The position numbers were made by a program, and so were the translations under genes. Shown in pieces: positions 18,611 to 26,771 of a stretch of 64,000 bases of DNA (positions are counted from its first letter, which is position 1; each line of letters starts with the position of its first letter). The notes under the pieces are model-generated. The model was not told where the DNA came from and searched no databases. It worked only from the letters and a program-made list of their open reading frames with translations. Origin of the DNA: Paracoccaceae bacterium (GTDB lineage Bacteria; Pseudomonadota; Alphaproteobacteria; Rhodobacterales; Rhodobacteraceae); assembly GCA_027013095.1 (NCBI GenBank), contig JALUYI010000042.1, positions 102,078-166,077 of the forward strand, read 5' to 3'.

Positions 18611-19351
18611 TCAGAGCTGCTCCATCACCTCGTCGGAGATGTCGAAATTGGCGGTCACCGTCTGCACGTCGTCGTCGTCCTCGAGTGCGGAGATCAGCTT
18701 CATCAGCTTTTGCGCCCCGGCCAGGTCCAGCGGCGTTGTCGTCGTCGGCTTCCAGATCAGTTTCGAGCTTTCGCTTTCCCCCAAGGCCGCCTCTAGCGCG
18801 TTGGAGACCTCGTTGAGGTCGCTCGCCGCGCAGAAGATCTCATGGCCGTCCTCGGAACTGTCCACATCCTCGGCACCGGCCTCGATCGCTGCTTCGAAAA
18901 TCGTGTCAGCATCCCCGGCGCTGGCCGGATAGGTCACAAGGCCAACCCGGTCGAACATGAACGAGACGGCGCCGGTCTCGGCCAGATTGCCGCCGGACTT
19001 GGTAAAGATCGAGCGCACCGAGCTGGCCGTGCGGTTGCGATTGTCGGTCATCGCTTCGACGATCACTGCGACCCCCTCGGGGCCGTAGCCCTCGTAACGG
19101 ATCTCGTCATAGTTTTCTGCATCCCCCCCCACGGCCTTGTTGATGGCCCGTTCGATCACGTCCTTGGGAACGGATTGCGATTTGGCCTCTTTCACCGCAA
19201 GGCGCAGGCGCGGGTTCTTTTCCGGGTCGGGATCGCCCATCTTGGCGGCAACGGTGATCTCCTTGGCCAGCTTGGAAAACAGCTTGGAGCGGGCCGCATC
19301 CTGACGCCCCTTGCGATGCTGGATATTTGCCCATTTTGAATGGCCGGCCAT
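18611..19351 (-). CDS. yebC: YebC/PmpR-family protein (TACO1-like)
   Basis: A 246-residue member of the widespread YebC family, starting [23 protein letters not shown], the family hallmark. The middle shows [21 protein letters not shown] and the C-terminal half the acidic [16 protein letters not shown] segment. YebC proteins have been described as DNA-binding regulators; more recent work connects them to translation of proline-rich stretches. It stands alone between two transporter genes on the same strand. The name is certain, the molecular role less so. Confidence 0.95.
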   Translation of the reverse strand: MAGHSKWANIQHRKGRQDAARSKLFSKLAKEITVAAKMGDPDPEKNPRLRLAVKEAKSQSVPKDVIERAINKAVGGDAENYDEIRYEGYGPEGVAVIVEAMTDNRNRTASSVRSIFTKSGGNLAETGAVSFMFDRVGLVTYPASAGDADTIFEAAIEAGAEDVDSSEDGHEIFCAASDLNEVSNALEAALGESESSKLIWKPTTTTPLDLAGAQKLMKLISALEDDDDVQTVTANFDISDEVMEQL

Positions 19352-19452
19352 TGGAGTCTCCGTCTTGCGAGAAATATGTCCGGGCTTCTATAGGACAGGC
19401 AGGGCCAAAGGTTCAAGGGCCCGGTTTCAAGGGCTCGGCGGCGAACTTGATC

Positions 19453-21231
19453 TCAAAGCGGCCAGATCAGCGGGATGATCGCGCTGGCCAACAGCCCGAC
19501 CGACAGGTTCAGGGGCACGCCAATGCGCAGGAAATCGCTGAACTTGTAGCCCCCCGGCCCATAGACCAGCATGTTGGTCTGATAGCCGATCGGGGTGGCA
19601 AAGCTGGCCGAGGCGGCAACCATCACCGCCACCACCAAGGGGCGCGCGTCCACCCCGAGCGCCTGGGCCAGTCCGATCGCCACCGGGGTGAGGACCACCG
19701 CGACCGCGGTGTTGGAGACCAGCTCGGTCAGAACCGAGGTCAAAAGGTAGATGGCCCAGACAACCAGAACCGGCGGCAGCATCCGCAAAACCGGCGTCAG
19801 AGCGCCGACAATCAGCGTCACCGCGCCCGAGCTTTCCAGCGCAGCACCCACGGCCAGCATGGAAAAGATCAGCGCCAGAAGCCGCCCGTCAACAAAGCCA
19901 AAGGCCTCTTCGGCGTCTATGGCGCGGGTCACAAGGATGATCGCCACCGCCACCACTGCCAGCAGAAAGAGCGGGGCAAGGCCAAGGGCGGCGAACAGCA
20001 CAAGGCCCGCCAGAACCGCCAGAACCAGCGGTGCATGGCGACGCCGGTAAGGCTGATCGGACGGGCGCGCGATATCAACCATGTCCATGTCCCGCGCCAG
20101 CCGCGCGATATCCTCGGCCGCCCCCTCAAGCAGCAGCGTATCGCCAACCCGCACCACCAGATCATCCAGCTGCCGACCGATGTTCTGGTTGCGCCGATGC
20201 ACCGCCAGCGGATAAACGCCATATCGCCGCCGCAACCGCAACGCCCCCAGCGTACGCCCGATCATCTTGCAACCCGGCGAAATCAGCGCTTCGACGGTCG
20301 TGGTCTCGACCGAGGACAGCTTGTCCAGCTCGCGCAGTTGTGGATTTTTTTGCAAGCTCAGCAACTCACCCACACCGCTGCGCAGAACCACCCGGTCGCC
20401 CGCCGCCAGCACCACCTCGGCAAGGGAGCGGCGCAACGACATGTCTCCACGCAGGACATCGACCACGCGCAGTCCATCACGTTTGAAAATGTCGATCCCG
20501 GGCAGGTTTTGCCCGATCAGGGTCGAGCCCTCGGGCACCGCAACCTCGGTAAAAAAGCGGCGCGCGCGGCGGTCGCTGAGAAGATTGGTCATCGACATCC
20601 GGTCCGGCAACAGCCGCGGCGCAAACAGACGCAGATAAAGCAGCCCCCACGCGACCAGCACAAGGCCAAGCGGCGTGATCTCGAAAATCGAGAACGGCTG
20701 CAGGCCAAGGTCCCGGGCCACCCCGTCCACAAGCAGGTTGGTCGAGGTGCCGATCAGGGTTAGCGTCCCCCCGAGGATCGCCGCATAGGACAGCGGAATC
20801 AGCAACCGCGACGGCGCCATCCCGAGGCGCCGGGCCAGCCCCACAGTCACCGGGATCATCACCACGACGACCGGCGTGTTGGAGACAAAGGCCGACGCGG
20901 TAACGACAAACAGGCTGAGGAGCGCCAGCACCGCCAGCGGGGATTGCTCGGCGTGGCTCTCAACCTTTTGGGTGAACCATTGCAACGCGCCGCTGCGCAC
21001 CAGTCCTCCCATGACAATAAACATGGCCGCAATCGTCCACGGCGCCGGGTTCGAGAAAACCGCCAGCGCGCGCGGATAGGGCAACAGGCCGCTGCCCAGC
21101 AGAACCGCCGCGCCAGCTACCGCCACGACCTCGGCGGGATAGCTTTCGCGCAAGAACAGCACAAACATCGCCGCCACCACCAAGAGGGTTGCGATGGCGT
21201 GAAAATTCTGGCTGTCAAAAAGGTTCGACAT
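19453..21231 (-). CDS. SLC13/ArsB-type permease with two TrkA-C (RCK_C) domains
   Basis: A 592-residue inner-membrane transporter. Two hydrophobic halves with the conserved loop motifs FVSNTPVVVVMIPV (about 115-130) and VSNTAVAVVLTPVAIGL (about 505-520), as in divalent anion:Na+ symporters, flank a hydrophilic core of about residues 205-375. That core holds two RCK_C domains (FFTEVAVPEGSTLIGQNLP and EALISPGCKMIGRTLGALR), which suggests gating by a cytoplasmic ligand. Sulfate or dicarboxylates are typical substrates of the family; which applies here cannot be told. It appears monocistronic. Confidence 0.88.
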   Translation of the reverse strand: MSNLFDSQNFHAIATLLVVAAMFVLFLRESYPAEVVAVAGAAVLLGSGLLPYPRALAVFSNPAPWTIAAMFIVMGGLVRSGALQWFTQKVESHAEQSPLAVLALLSLFVVTASAFVSNTPVVVVMIPVTVGLARRLGMAPSRLLIPLSYAAILGGTLTLIGTSTNLLVDGVARDLGLQPFSIFEITPLGLVLVAWGLLYLRLFAPRLLPDRMSMTNLLSDRRARRFFTEVAVPEGSTLIGQNLPGIDIFKRDGLRVVDVLRGDMSLRRSLAEVVLAAGDRVVLRSGVGELLSLQKNPQLRELDKLSSVETTTVEALISPGCKMIGRTLGALRLRRRYGVYPLAVHRRNQNIGRQLDDLVVRVGDTLLLEGAAEDIARLARDMDMVDIARPSDQPYRRRHAPLVLAVLAGLVLFAALGLAPLFLLAVVAVAIILVTRAIDAEEAFGFVDGRLLALIFSMLAVGAALESSGAVTLIVGALTPVLRMLPPVLVVWAIYLLTSVLTELVSNTAVAVVLTPVAIGLAQALGVDARPLVVAVMVAASASFATPIGYQTNMLVYGPGGYKFSDFLRIGVPLNLSVGLLASAIIPLIWPL

Positions 21232-21294
21232 TCTGTGCTGTCATGCTCCCCTTGCCCGTGCGGGGCGATCCGGCATTTCCGGTCAGCCTCGCCC

Positions 21295-22197
21295 TCATGA
21301 TGATGAAATGCAAGGGGGTGCTTGGCGCGGACGCACGAGGAACAGGCCCGCCATCATCAGGAGCAACGCCCCCCAAACCCAGACCGAATAGCGCTCGGAT
21401 AACAGCAACATCGCCCAGAGGACCCCGAACCCGGTCACCAGATAGCTGACTTGCGCGGCAAAGACCGAGCCAGCATGCGCGATCAGCCAGATATAGGCGG
21501 AATAGGCAAGGCTGCTGATCAGTGACAACAGCACCAACGCCCAGAGCGGACGGCCCCATGGCTGGCTGATGTCGATCCACTGGCCACTGAAAACCGCCAA
21601 TGGAACGGCAAAGACCAGCGCGACCAGCACTGCCCCCAGTAGAAACTGCACCGGATCAAGGTCGAGGCGACCGTATTTTGCCACCCACACCCCCTCGATC
21701 GCATACATCAGGGGCGACAGCATCAACAGCAGAACCCAGATCGCCATGGCCGGATCCGGCAGGCTGCTGTTGGGCACGGCCAGCAACAGAATGGCCGTGG
21801 CGCCAAGCAGGATTCCGATCAGGCGCGGGGGCGAGAACCTCTCCATTCCGATTCCGATGGCCAGCGGCAGTGCAAACATCGGCACCAGTGAAATCACGAT
21901 CGAAAGAATGCCCGACGGCAGATGCGCCGAGGCCGCATAGGAGATCGAGTTCGGAACGACCGTACCCACCAGCGCCACCACCAGATAGCGCCAGAGGTAA
22001 CGCCAGCCCAGTGGCAGGCGGCGACCCCGAAAAAGCGTCAGCGCCGACAGAAACAGCGCCGAGACCACCAGTTGCCACATGATCAGACCAAACGGGCGAT
22101 ACCCCGTCGAGACCGCGACCTTCATCAGCGGTTGGGTCAGCCCCCAAGCCGCGCCGGTTACGCCAAGAAGGGCAAAGGCACCAAGATCGCGCCTCAC
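21295..22197 (-). CDS. EamA-family (DMT) transporter
   Basis: A ten-helix drug/metabolite transporter of about 300 residues with two EamA repeats (GVTGAAWGLTQPLMKVAV at the start, YLVTGFGVLWAMLLLSER near the end). I chose the GTG at 22197 because it overlaps the stop of the upstream phosphodiesterase gene by 4 bp (GTGA) and has AAGAGAG six bases upstream. An ATG at 22239 would instead overlap that gene by 46 bp. The substrate is unknown. It is the last gene of a run fau, phosphodiesterase, transporter on the minus strand. Confidence 0.82.
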   Translation of the reverse strand: MRRDLGAFALLGVTGAAWGLTQPLMKVAVSTGYRPFGLIMWQLVVSALFLSALTLFRGRRLPLGWRYLWRYLVVALVGTVVPNSISYAASAHLPSGILSIVISLVPMFALPLAIGIGMERFSPPRLIGILLGATAILLLAVPNSSLPDPAMAIWVLLLMLSPLMYAIEGVWVAKYGRLDLDPVQFLLGAVLVALVFAVPLAVFSGQWIDISQPWGRPLWALVLLSLISSLAYSAYIWLIAHAGSVFAAQVSYLVTGFGVLWAMLLLSERYSVWVWGALLLMMAGLFLVRPRQAPPCISSS

Positions 22198-23006
22198 GGT
22201 CGGCTCTCTTGCAGGCGCCCGCCGATGCGAATCGGACAAACCCGGACAGCACGTCCGCTGGCATCATCGGTCTCGACATATACGCCCGACAGCGTCGCCT
22301 GACCCTTGGCGGGGGTAAATCGTTCCTTGTTCATGCCGGTCACAAAACGGCGCATCGGCTCGGCCTTGTCCATGCCGATCACGCTGTCATAATCGCCGCA
22401 CATGCCCGCATCGCTCTGAAACGCGGTGCCGCGGGGCAGGATCTGCGTATCCGCCGTCGGCACGTGGGTGTGCGTGCCCACGACCAGCGATGCGCGCCCA
22501 TCGCACCAATGCCCCATGGCCATTTTCTCGCTGGTGGCCTCGGCGTGGAAATCGACGATCACCGCCGCGGCCAGTCGCCCGAGAGGATGGGCCTTCAAGA
22601 CCTGATCAACGGCGGAATAGGGGTCGGCAAAGGGCTTTTTCATAAACACTTGTCCCAGCGCCTGCAGGACCAGAACCCGTTTGCCGTTCTGTGCGGTGAA
22701 CAGACGATGCCCGACACCGGGGGCGCTGCGCGCCAGATTCAGCGGACGCAGGATGCGTGGCTCGGATTCGATCGCGCCCAGCATGTCCCGCTGGTCAAAG
22801 GCGTGATCGCCAAGGGTCAGGCAATCGGCCCCCGCAGACAGCAGGCTCTGGGCGTGGCCAGCGTTCAACCCCATGCCGCCGGTGGCGTTCTCGCCATTGA
22901 CGACAACAAAATCCAGCGCCCAGTCGGCGCGCAGACGCGGCAGGGTTTCGGTAATGGCCCGGCGCCCGGCCCGACCCATGACATCGCCAAGGAACAATAT
23001 TTTCAT
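22194..23006 (-). CDS. YmdB-type metallophosphoesterase (TIGR00282 family)
   Basis: A cytoplasmic 270-residue metal-dependent phosphodiesterase. Relatives hydrolyse 2',3'-cyclic nucleotides, and Bacillus YmdB affects biofilm and motility decisions. Metal-ligand motifs are MKILFLGDVMGRAG at the start, VNGENATGGMG near residue 40, LGDHAFDQ near 70, DFHAEATSEK near 150 and GTHTHVPTAD near 178. I chose the ATG at 23006 over a TTG two codons upstream. It lies 54 bp after fau and is coupled to the EamA gene by a 4-bp overlap, so the three are probably one operon. Confidence 0.88.
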   Translation of the reverse strand: MKILFLGDVMGRAGRRAITETLPRLRADWALDFVVVNGENATGGMGLNAGHAQSLLSAGADCLTLGDHAFDQRDMLGAIESEPRILRPLNLARSAPGVGHRLFTAQNGKRVLVLQALGQVFMKKPFADPYSAVDQVLKAHPLGRLAAAVIVDFHAEATSEKMAMGHWCDGRASLVVGTHTHVPTADTQILPRGTAFQSDAGMCGDYDSVIGMDKAEPMRRFVTGMNKERFTPAKGQATLSGVYVETDDASGRAVRVCPIRIGGRLQESRP

Positions 23007-23060
23007 GGGCAACGATTACGCGGCCAATCGGCCAAGGACAAGATGCTTTGGAACGGCCTC

Positions 23061-23627
23061 CTAAAACCGGCTGAGGCCGTTTTCCGTCACCAGCGCATCC
23101 AGCGGCTGGTCTGTCGGCTCGACCGGCAACGCCTCGGCCTGTTGTCCGCCGTAGGCAAAGCCCACGGCAAGCGTCATCTTTTTGGCCCTGAGGCGGGCGA
23201 GGCTGCGGTCATAGAACCCGCCGCCATAGCCAAGGCGAAAGCCGTTGGTGTCAAAGGCAACCAGCGGCACAATAAGAAGGTCAGGCTCAAGAAACTCCTC
23301 CGATCGCGGGATCTTTGCGCCAAACGGCCCGTCGATCATCGCCGCATCCGGGCTCCAACGCGCAAAACGCAGGGGCCGGCCCGCCGCCTCGATCACCGGC
23401 ACGACAACGGATTTTCCCGCCACATGGAGATCACGCATCACCGGAATCGGATCGATCTCGGTTCGGATCGGCATGTAGCCGGCGATCACGTCGCACTGGT
23501 GCTGACCGGCCAAAAACGAGCGCAGATGTGTTTGCGCGCGGCCGTCCAGCCCCGCCCGATGCGCCGCTGCCCGCGCGGCAAATGCCCGCTTGCGCGCCGC
23601 TGCCTTTGCCGTGGTTGTGTCCGACAT
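23061..23627 (-). CDS. fau: 5-formyltetrahydrofolate cyclo-ligase
   Basis: ATP-dependent conversion of 5-formyl-THF to 5,10-methenyl-THF, returning a storage folate to one-carbon metabolism. The product has 188 residues from the ATG at 23627 (MSDTTTAKAAARKRAFAARA). The family signature is RLGYGGGFYDRSLARL near residue 130, and the P-loop-like N-terminal basic helix is present. In many proteobacteria this gene follows the 6S RNA gene and can be cotranscribed with it. Here too a 6S-like structure lies 95 bp upstream on the same strand. Confidence 0.93.
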   Translation of the reverse strand: MSDTTTAKAAARKRAFAARAAAHRAGLDGRAQTHLRSFLAGQHQCDVIAGYMPIRTEIDPIPVMRDLHVAGKSVVVPVIEAAGRPLRFARWSPDAAMIDGPFGAKIPRSEEFLEPDLLIVPLVAFDTNGFRLGYGGGFYDRSLARLRAKKMTLAVGFAYGGQQAEALPVEPTDQPLDALVTENGLSRF

Positions 23628-23721
23628 GTCCGCCCCTCCGTTCCCGCCGTTCTTGCCATCGCCGCAGGCCCGAGGCAATCAGGAATACGGGGAGGGACAA
23701 GGGATCAGGGTTGTGGCGAGG

Positions 23722-23890
23722 TCGTGGCGGGCCCGCGTACGCAACCGTGGAGGTTGGGTATTCCCGGAGCCTGGTCTAACCAGGTGGGCACCAGGTGCGA
23801 TAGGCCACGACCAGTCGCAGAGCCAGTTCCCGTACGAAAATTTAAGGCCACTGGAAAAGGACCTCTCACGAATTGGGCAGAACCCGCCAC
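23722..23890 (-). ncRNA. ssrS: Probable 6S RNA
   Basis: Three facts point to 6S RNA, the sigma70-holoenzyme mimic. The locus is directly upstream of fau, the usual place. The stretch folds into one long rod: the 5' end GUGGCGGG (23890-23883) pairs with CCCGCCAC at the 3' end (23731-23724), leaving a ~150-nt interior with further pairing such as GGUCGUGGCC with its complement and the apical CCUGGU/ACCAGG stem. The total of about 169 nt fits the 6S length range. A promoter-like element precedes it. The ends are estimates, and the primary sequence was not matched to a known 6S. Confidence 0.6.
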
Positions 23891-23895
23891 GCCTC

Positions 23896-23924
23896 AACCT
23901 AGGCAGAGGCACCGCCAGACACAA
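23896..23924 (-). promoter_or_regulatory. Sigma70-type promoter for the putative 6S RNA
   Basis: On the minus strand, TTGTGT (23924-23919), a 17-bp spacer and TAGGTT (23901-23896). The predicted start about 6-7 bp downstream coincides with the 5' side of the closing stem. Confidence 0.5.
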
Positions 23925-23959
23925 GGGACAGTCACAGTTTTGTGCAGGCTTGACGATTT

Positions 23960-23974
23960 GTTCATATATTGTTC
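23960..23974. promoter_or_regulatory. LexA (SOS) box upstream of mmcB
   Basis: GTTC, seven bases, GTTC: the direct-repeat operator of alphaproteobacterial LexA. It overlaps the space behind a TTGACG -35-like element (23950-23955) and ends 10 bp before the mmcB start, a position suited to repression. Confidence 0.8.
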
Positions 23975-23984
23975 TTATACCTCC

Positions 23985-24440
23985 ATGAGCAAGAATCTGA
24001 TGCCGGGACAAATGCTGGCGCGCGGCGTTCGTCGCCATTTGCGTCAGTGTGATTTTTTGACGCTGGAGGAATTCGTCCCGACACGGGGGTTGCGGGTCGA
24101 TCTGATGGCGCTGGGACCGAAAGGAGAATTATGGATCGTCGAATGTAAATCAAGCCGGGCAGATTTTCTGAGCGATCGCAAGTGGCAGGGGTATCTCGAC
24201 TGGTGCGACCGATATTTCTGGGCGGTCGGGGCAGGGTTTCCCCGCGAACTGCTGCCTGCCGAGGACGGGCTGATCGTGGCGGACGGCTATGGGGCCGAAA
24301 TCCTGCGCATGCCGCAGTCCCGGCACCTGCATGCCGCGCGCCGCCGACGCCTGACCTTGAAATTCGCGCGCAACGCCGCGCAACGGCTGCACGGGCGCTG
24401 TGACCCCGACCCCGACAGTCGATTCAGCGCTTTTTGCTAG
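23985..24440 (+). CDS. mmcB: MmcB-family DNA repair protein
   Basis: A 151-residue protein with the PD-(D/E)XK-like core seen in MmcB relatives: LRVDLMALGPKGELWIVECKSSRADFLSD at about residues 36-64, containing the D...E-x-K triad, followed by KWQGYLDWCDRYFWAVG. In Caulobacter the mitomycin-inducible mmcB gene belongs to the LexA regulon and takes part in DNA damage tolerance with ImuAB/DnaE2. The LexA box just upstream supports the same control here. I chose the ATG at 23985 because longer frames would run through the promoter. The 3' end overlaps the convergent small gene by 17 bp. Confidence 0.85.
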   Translation: MSKNLMPGQMLARGVRRHLRQCDFLTLEEFVPTRGLRVDLMALGPKGELWIVECKSSRADFLSDRKWQGYLDWCDRYFWAVGAGFPRELLPAEDGLIVADGYGAEILRMPQSRHLHAARRRRLTLKFARNAAQRLHGRCDPDPDSRFSAFC

Positions 24441-24618
24441 CAGCCCGGGCATGGGCCGCGGCGGCGCGCAATTCCTCAGCGATCTCCTCGGCCTCTTCGG
24501 GCTCGAAATCAAGAGGCAGGTCTATCTCGGGTGATTCGATATAGATCCTGACCATCCCCAACGAGGTCGGGCCGATCTGGAGATTCGCAGCGACGCTGCT
24601 TTCGGAGTTGATACTCAT
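24424..24618 (-). CDS. Small conserved protein (DUF6324-like), 64 aa
   Basis: Starts MSINSESSVAANLQIGPTSLG after AAAGGATCC; an ATG ten codons upstream has less support. The N-terminal half predicts beta strands (MVRIYIESPEIDLPLDF) and the C-terminal half an acidic helix (EEAEEIAEELRAAAAHARAA). I remember this pattern as a small Rhodobacterales family, DUF6324, of unknown function. It is convergent with mmcB. No pathway context is evident. Confidence 0.65.
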   Translation of the reverse strand: MSINSESSVAANLQIGPTSLGMVRIYIESPEIDLPLDFEPEEAEEIAEELRAAAAHARAASKKR

Positions 24619-24904
24619 CAAGGGATCCTTTCGGAAAAATCGCGCCATGGCTACCCTGATGGGGCCGAATTCACAAGAGCCGCGCCGTCAATCGCACAAA
24701 ACGGCACCTGTGGGGGTGGTTTGACGCGACCGGGCGCCAAGCCTCTGGGACAAGGGGCCCGTGCCTTAAAGCCCTGAGCATTGAACCTCAGGTCATTCCG
24801 TCATGCTTGTCCAACACAATGATCGGGAATCCCCGTCATCAGACATCGCCTGTGCTCCTTCAGATGCCCACGCATCATGGTCACGGCAAGAATTGTGCCT
24901 CCTG

Positions 24905-25204
24905 TCACATATCTGAGGCAACCAGTATGTTCATCTCGGAAAAGCCCCTGTCGCGCACTGGAACAAGCTGGGCATAAGCATCCGACGCGAAGAGCCCAGA
25001 AACAGCGTTTGCCGAGTCGAAGTCCATAATCAGGACCATGCCACTTGACCGGCCATTGATGACCTGTTCGACTTTCTGGCGTTTTACCAACGTGCCTCCC
25101 GCCGCCATCAAAAGCGGCAAAACGCCCTTCAGATAGGCCTGGACCGATGGCATTTCATCGGGGTTGGGCATCGCCGTGACCACCAGTGTTGCCTTTTCAG
25201 CCAT
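24905..25204 (-). CDS. DUF1330-family protein, 99 aa
   Basis: A small dimeric alpha-beta barrel type protein. The conserved pattern is VVTAMPNPDEMPSVQAYLKGVLPLLMAAGGTLVKRQ followed by MVLIMDFDSANAVSGLFASDAYAQLVPVRDRGF, with one EthD/DUF1330-like ferredoxin fold per chain. Enzymatic role unknown. It is transcribed away from a TetR gene across a 76-bp gap that holds a perfect inverted repeat, the usual arrangement of a TetR repressor and its target. Confidence 0.75.
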   Translation of the reverse strand: MAEKATLVVTAMPNPDEMPSVQAYLKGVLPLLMAAGGTLVKRQKVEQVINGRSSGMVLIMDFDSANAVSGLFASDAYAQLVPVRDRGFSEMNILVASDM

Positions 25205-25226
25205 CTTTCGCCTCCAATTCAGGGTT

Positions 25227-25248
25227 TATCAGAACATATATTCTGATA
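25227..25248. promoter_or_regulatory. Operator between DUF1330 and TetR genes
   Basis: Perfect inverted repeat TATCAGAA (25227-25234) / TTCTGATA (25241-25248) with spacer CATATA, centred in the divergent promoter region. Most likely bound by the TetR protein encoded at 25281. Confidence 0.7.
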
Positions 25249-25280
25249 TATTCGTGCAGCGTTGTCAATAAGGGTTGAAC

Positions 25281-25889
25281 ATGGGACGCAAGAAAACACA
25301 CAGCCGAGACGAGCTTTTGGCCAAAGCCGTGCAGATCTTCCGCGAGAAAGGGTTTGCCGGAACATCGGTGGAAATGCTGGTCGATCAAATCGGGGTCAGC
25401 CGCTACAGCCTGTACGCGGATTTCGGCAATATGCAAAAGCTCTTTAACGCGGCGCTTGCGCGCTACAATGAAGAGGTCATAGACGCGCGATTTGGGCCTC
25501 TGGAACGGCCCGATGCTGGGCTAGCGGAAATCACGGCCCTGCTCGATTTCTACAGCGCGGCAGGAACCGGCCCCGCCATGGGGCGCGGTTGCCTGCTGTG
25601 CAACACGGCGGTTGAGTTCGGCGCAGTGGACCCGACCGGCTCGTGGGCCGTCCAGCGGTATTTCGACCGTCTCTCGGGGGCCTTTCGCAACGCCCTGGAC
25701 AACACACGCAAACACGGGCAATTGCCTGACGCCGTAGATACACAGAAAGAGGCCGATTTGTTGACCACCATCGTTCTGGGCCTTTTTGTTCTGATCCGGG
25801 CTAACGCCCCATCTGAGACCATCGAAAATGCAGCCAACACCGCAAAGGAGCGCATTGAGACAATGGTGGCTAAGGGCGTGGACCTATAA
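25281..25889 (+). CDS. TetR/AcrR-family transcriptional regulator
   Basis: A 202-residue repressor. The helix-turn-helix at about residues 22-50 (KGFAGTSVEMLVDQIGVSRYSLYADFGNMQKLF) is followed by an all-helical ligand-binding domain with GRGCLLCNTAVEFG near residue 100, as in regulators of electrophile or alcohol responses such as the NemR/AcuR-like group. The effector is unknown. I chose the ATG at 25281; a TTG six bases earlier is possible. It probably represses itself and the divergent DUF1330 gene through the dyad at 25227-25248. Confidence 0.85.
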   Translation: MGRKKTHSRDELLAKAVQIFREKGFAGTSVEMLVDQIGVSRYSLYADFGNMQKLFNAALARYNEEVIDARFGPLERPDAGLAEITALLDFYSAAGTGPAMGRGCLLCNTAVEFGAVDPTGSWAVQRYFDRLSGAFRNALDNTRKHGQLPDAVDTQKEADLLTTIVLGLFVLIRANAPSETIENAANTAKERIETMVAKGVDL

Positions 25890-25972
25890 ACAGATATGTG
25901 GTTCAAGTTAAGAGGCAGGCAAGGTTTCACCGGACCAGGCTATTTTCAGCACATCACGATGTCGGTTTTATA

Positions 25973-26001
25973 TTGACCCCCGTTTCAGAAAACCTTAGGT
26001 C
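25973..26001 (+). promoter_or_regulatory. Promoter of tRNA-His
   Basis: TTGACC (25973-25978), 17-bp spacer, TAGGTC (25996-26001). The expected start, about 7 bp downstream, is about 21 bp before the mature tRNA 5' end. Confidence 0.6.
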
Positions 26002-26028
26002 GGGCGGGGCATGACACGGATGCCAAGT

Positions 26029-26105
26029 GCCGGCGTAGCTCAGTTGGTTAGAGCGCCTGATTGTGGATCAGGAGGTCCCCCGTTCGAGCCGGGGCGCTGG
26101 TACCA
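26029..26105 (+). tRNA. tRNA-His (anticodon GTG)
   Basis: Cloverleaf: acceptor GCCGGCG pairs with CGCTGGT, the D-arm contains AGCTCAGTTGGTTAGAGC, the anticodon stem CCTGA/TCAGG holds the loop TTGTGGA, and the T-arm is CCCCG-TTCGAGC-CGGGG. The CCA end is encoded (26103-26105). The base before G1 is T and position 73 is A, so the usual G-1:C73 pair of tRNA-His is absent, and the first pair is G1:U72. This is the known variant of several alphaproteobacteria. Confidence 0.97.
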
Positions 26106-26210
26106 TTTCTGACCCGCCGGAGACACGGCGGCACGTAGTCCGCAGTGGGTGGTCTCATCCGCGAGATCCTGCCAGCGCATCTTCATCCCTGCATCTTTAC
26201 CCGCGCCTTT

Positions 26211-26771
26211 TCATCCATCAGGCAGCTCCGATTGCGCCGCGACACTTGTCATCGCGTCAACGATGCGCTGCACTGCGGTTTGCGCGAACGAGCGCATCAC
26301 TGCGATTTCAAACCCTTTTGCGCCGCGCCGCAGGATCCCCGGCATCCGGGCGATCTCGGCCGCCGCGCTGTGACCGCGCCTGAACACACTGGCGCGCAGA
26401 TCAAGCGGGCACAGCCGCGACAGAACCTCAGGCGCCAAAGCCCCGGTCAGGGACATGACGACCCATGCATCGCTGTGATCGCTGAGTGCGGCACCCTTTG
26501 CCAAGGTTGGCGACGCCGGGCAGTCAGCCCACAGAAAATACCGCCCCTGCCCGGCCCAGACGAGGCGCATGCCGCCCCGACCGCTGCTGCGGCCAACCGG
26601 CGGCAGGCGCAGATCATGGGCCGAGGCAAGAGCCGCAGCCAGTGCCGCCTGCGCACCCCGCCGTGCGGTGATTGCGGTGATGAAGGCGGGGGTCATGGCA
26701 CTGAGGCTGCACCCGCCGACAGTCCGGGGCAAGAGCCCATCCAATGGCGAGCTGGGAACAAGGTCAATCAC
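26211..26771 (-). CDS. soxG: Sarcosine oxidase gamma subunit
   Basis: The smallest-but-one subunit of heterotetrameric sarcosine oxidase, 186 residues, a structural subunit with a fold related to the folate-binding domain of the alpha subunit. The GTG start at 26771 overlaps the soxA stop by 8 bp. Family features are the weakly conserved LRLPPVGRSSGRGGMRLVWAGQGRYFLWAD and GALAPEVLSRLCPLDLRASVF segments. It is the last gene of soxBDAG, and its stop lies 105 bp from the divergent tRNA-His. Confidence 0.85.
   Translation of the reverse strand: MIDLVPSSPLDGLLPRTVGGCSLSAMTPAFITAITARRGAQAALAAALASAHDLRLPPVGRSSGRGGMRLVWAGQGRYFLWADCPASPTLAKGAALSDHSDAWVVMSLTGALAPEVLSRLCPLDLRASVFRRGHSAAAEIARMPGILRRGAKGFEIAVMRSFAQTAVQRIVDAMTSVAAQSELPDG

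Noticed and set aside
23700..23830. Signal recognition particle RNA (ffs) as an explanation of the long hairpin
   Set aside because: The conserved GNRA-capped SRP helix with its GGAAGG/AGCA segment is absent, and fau linkage plus the length favour 6S RNA.
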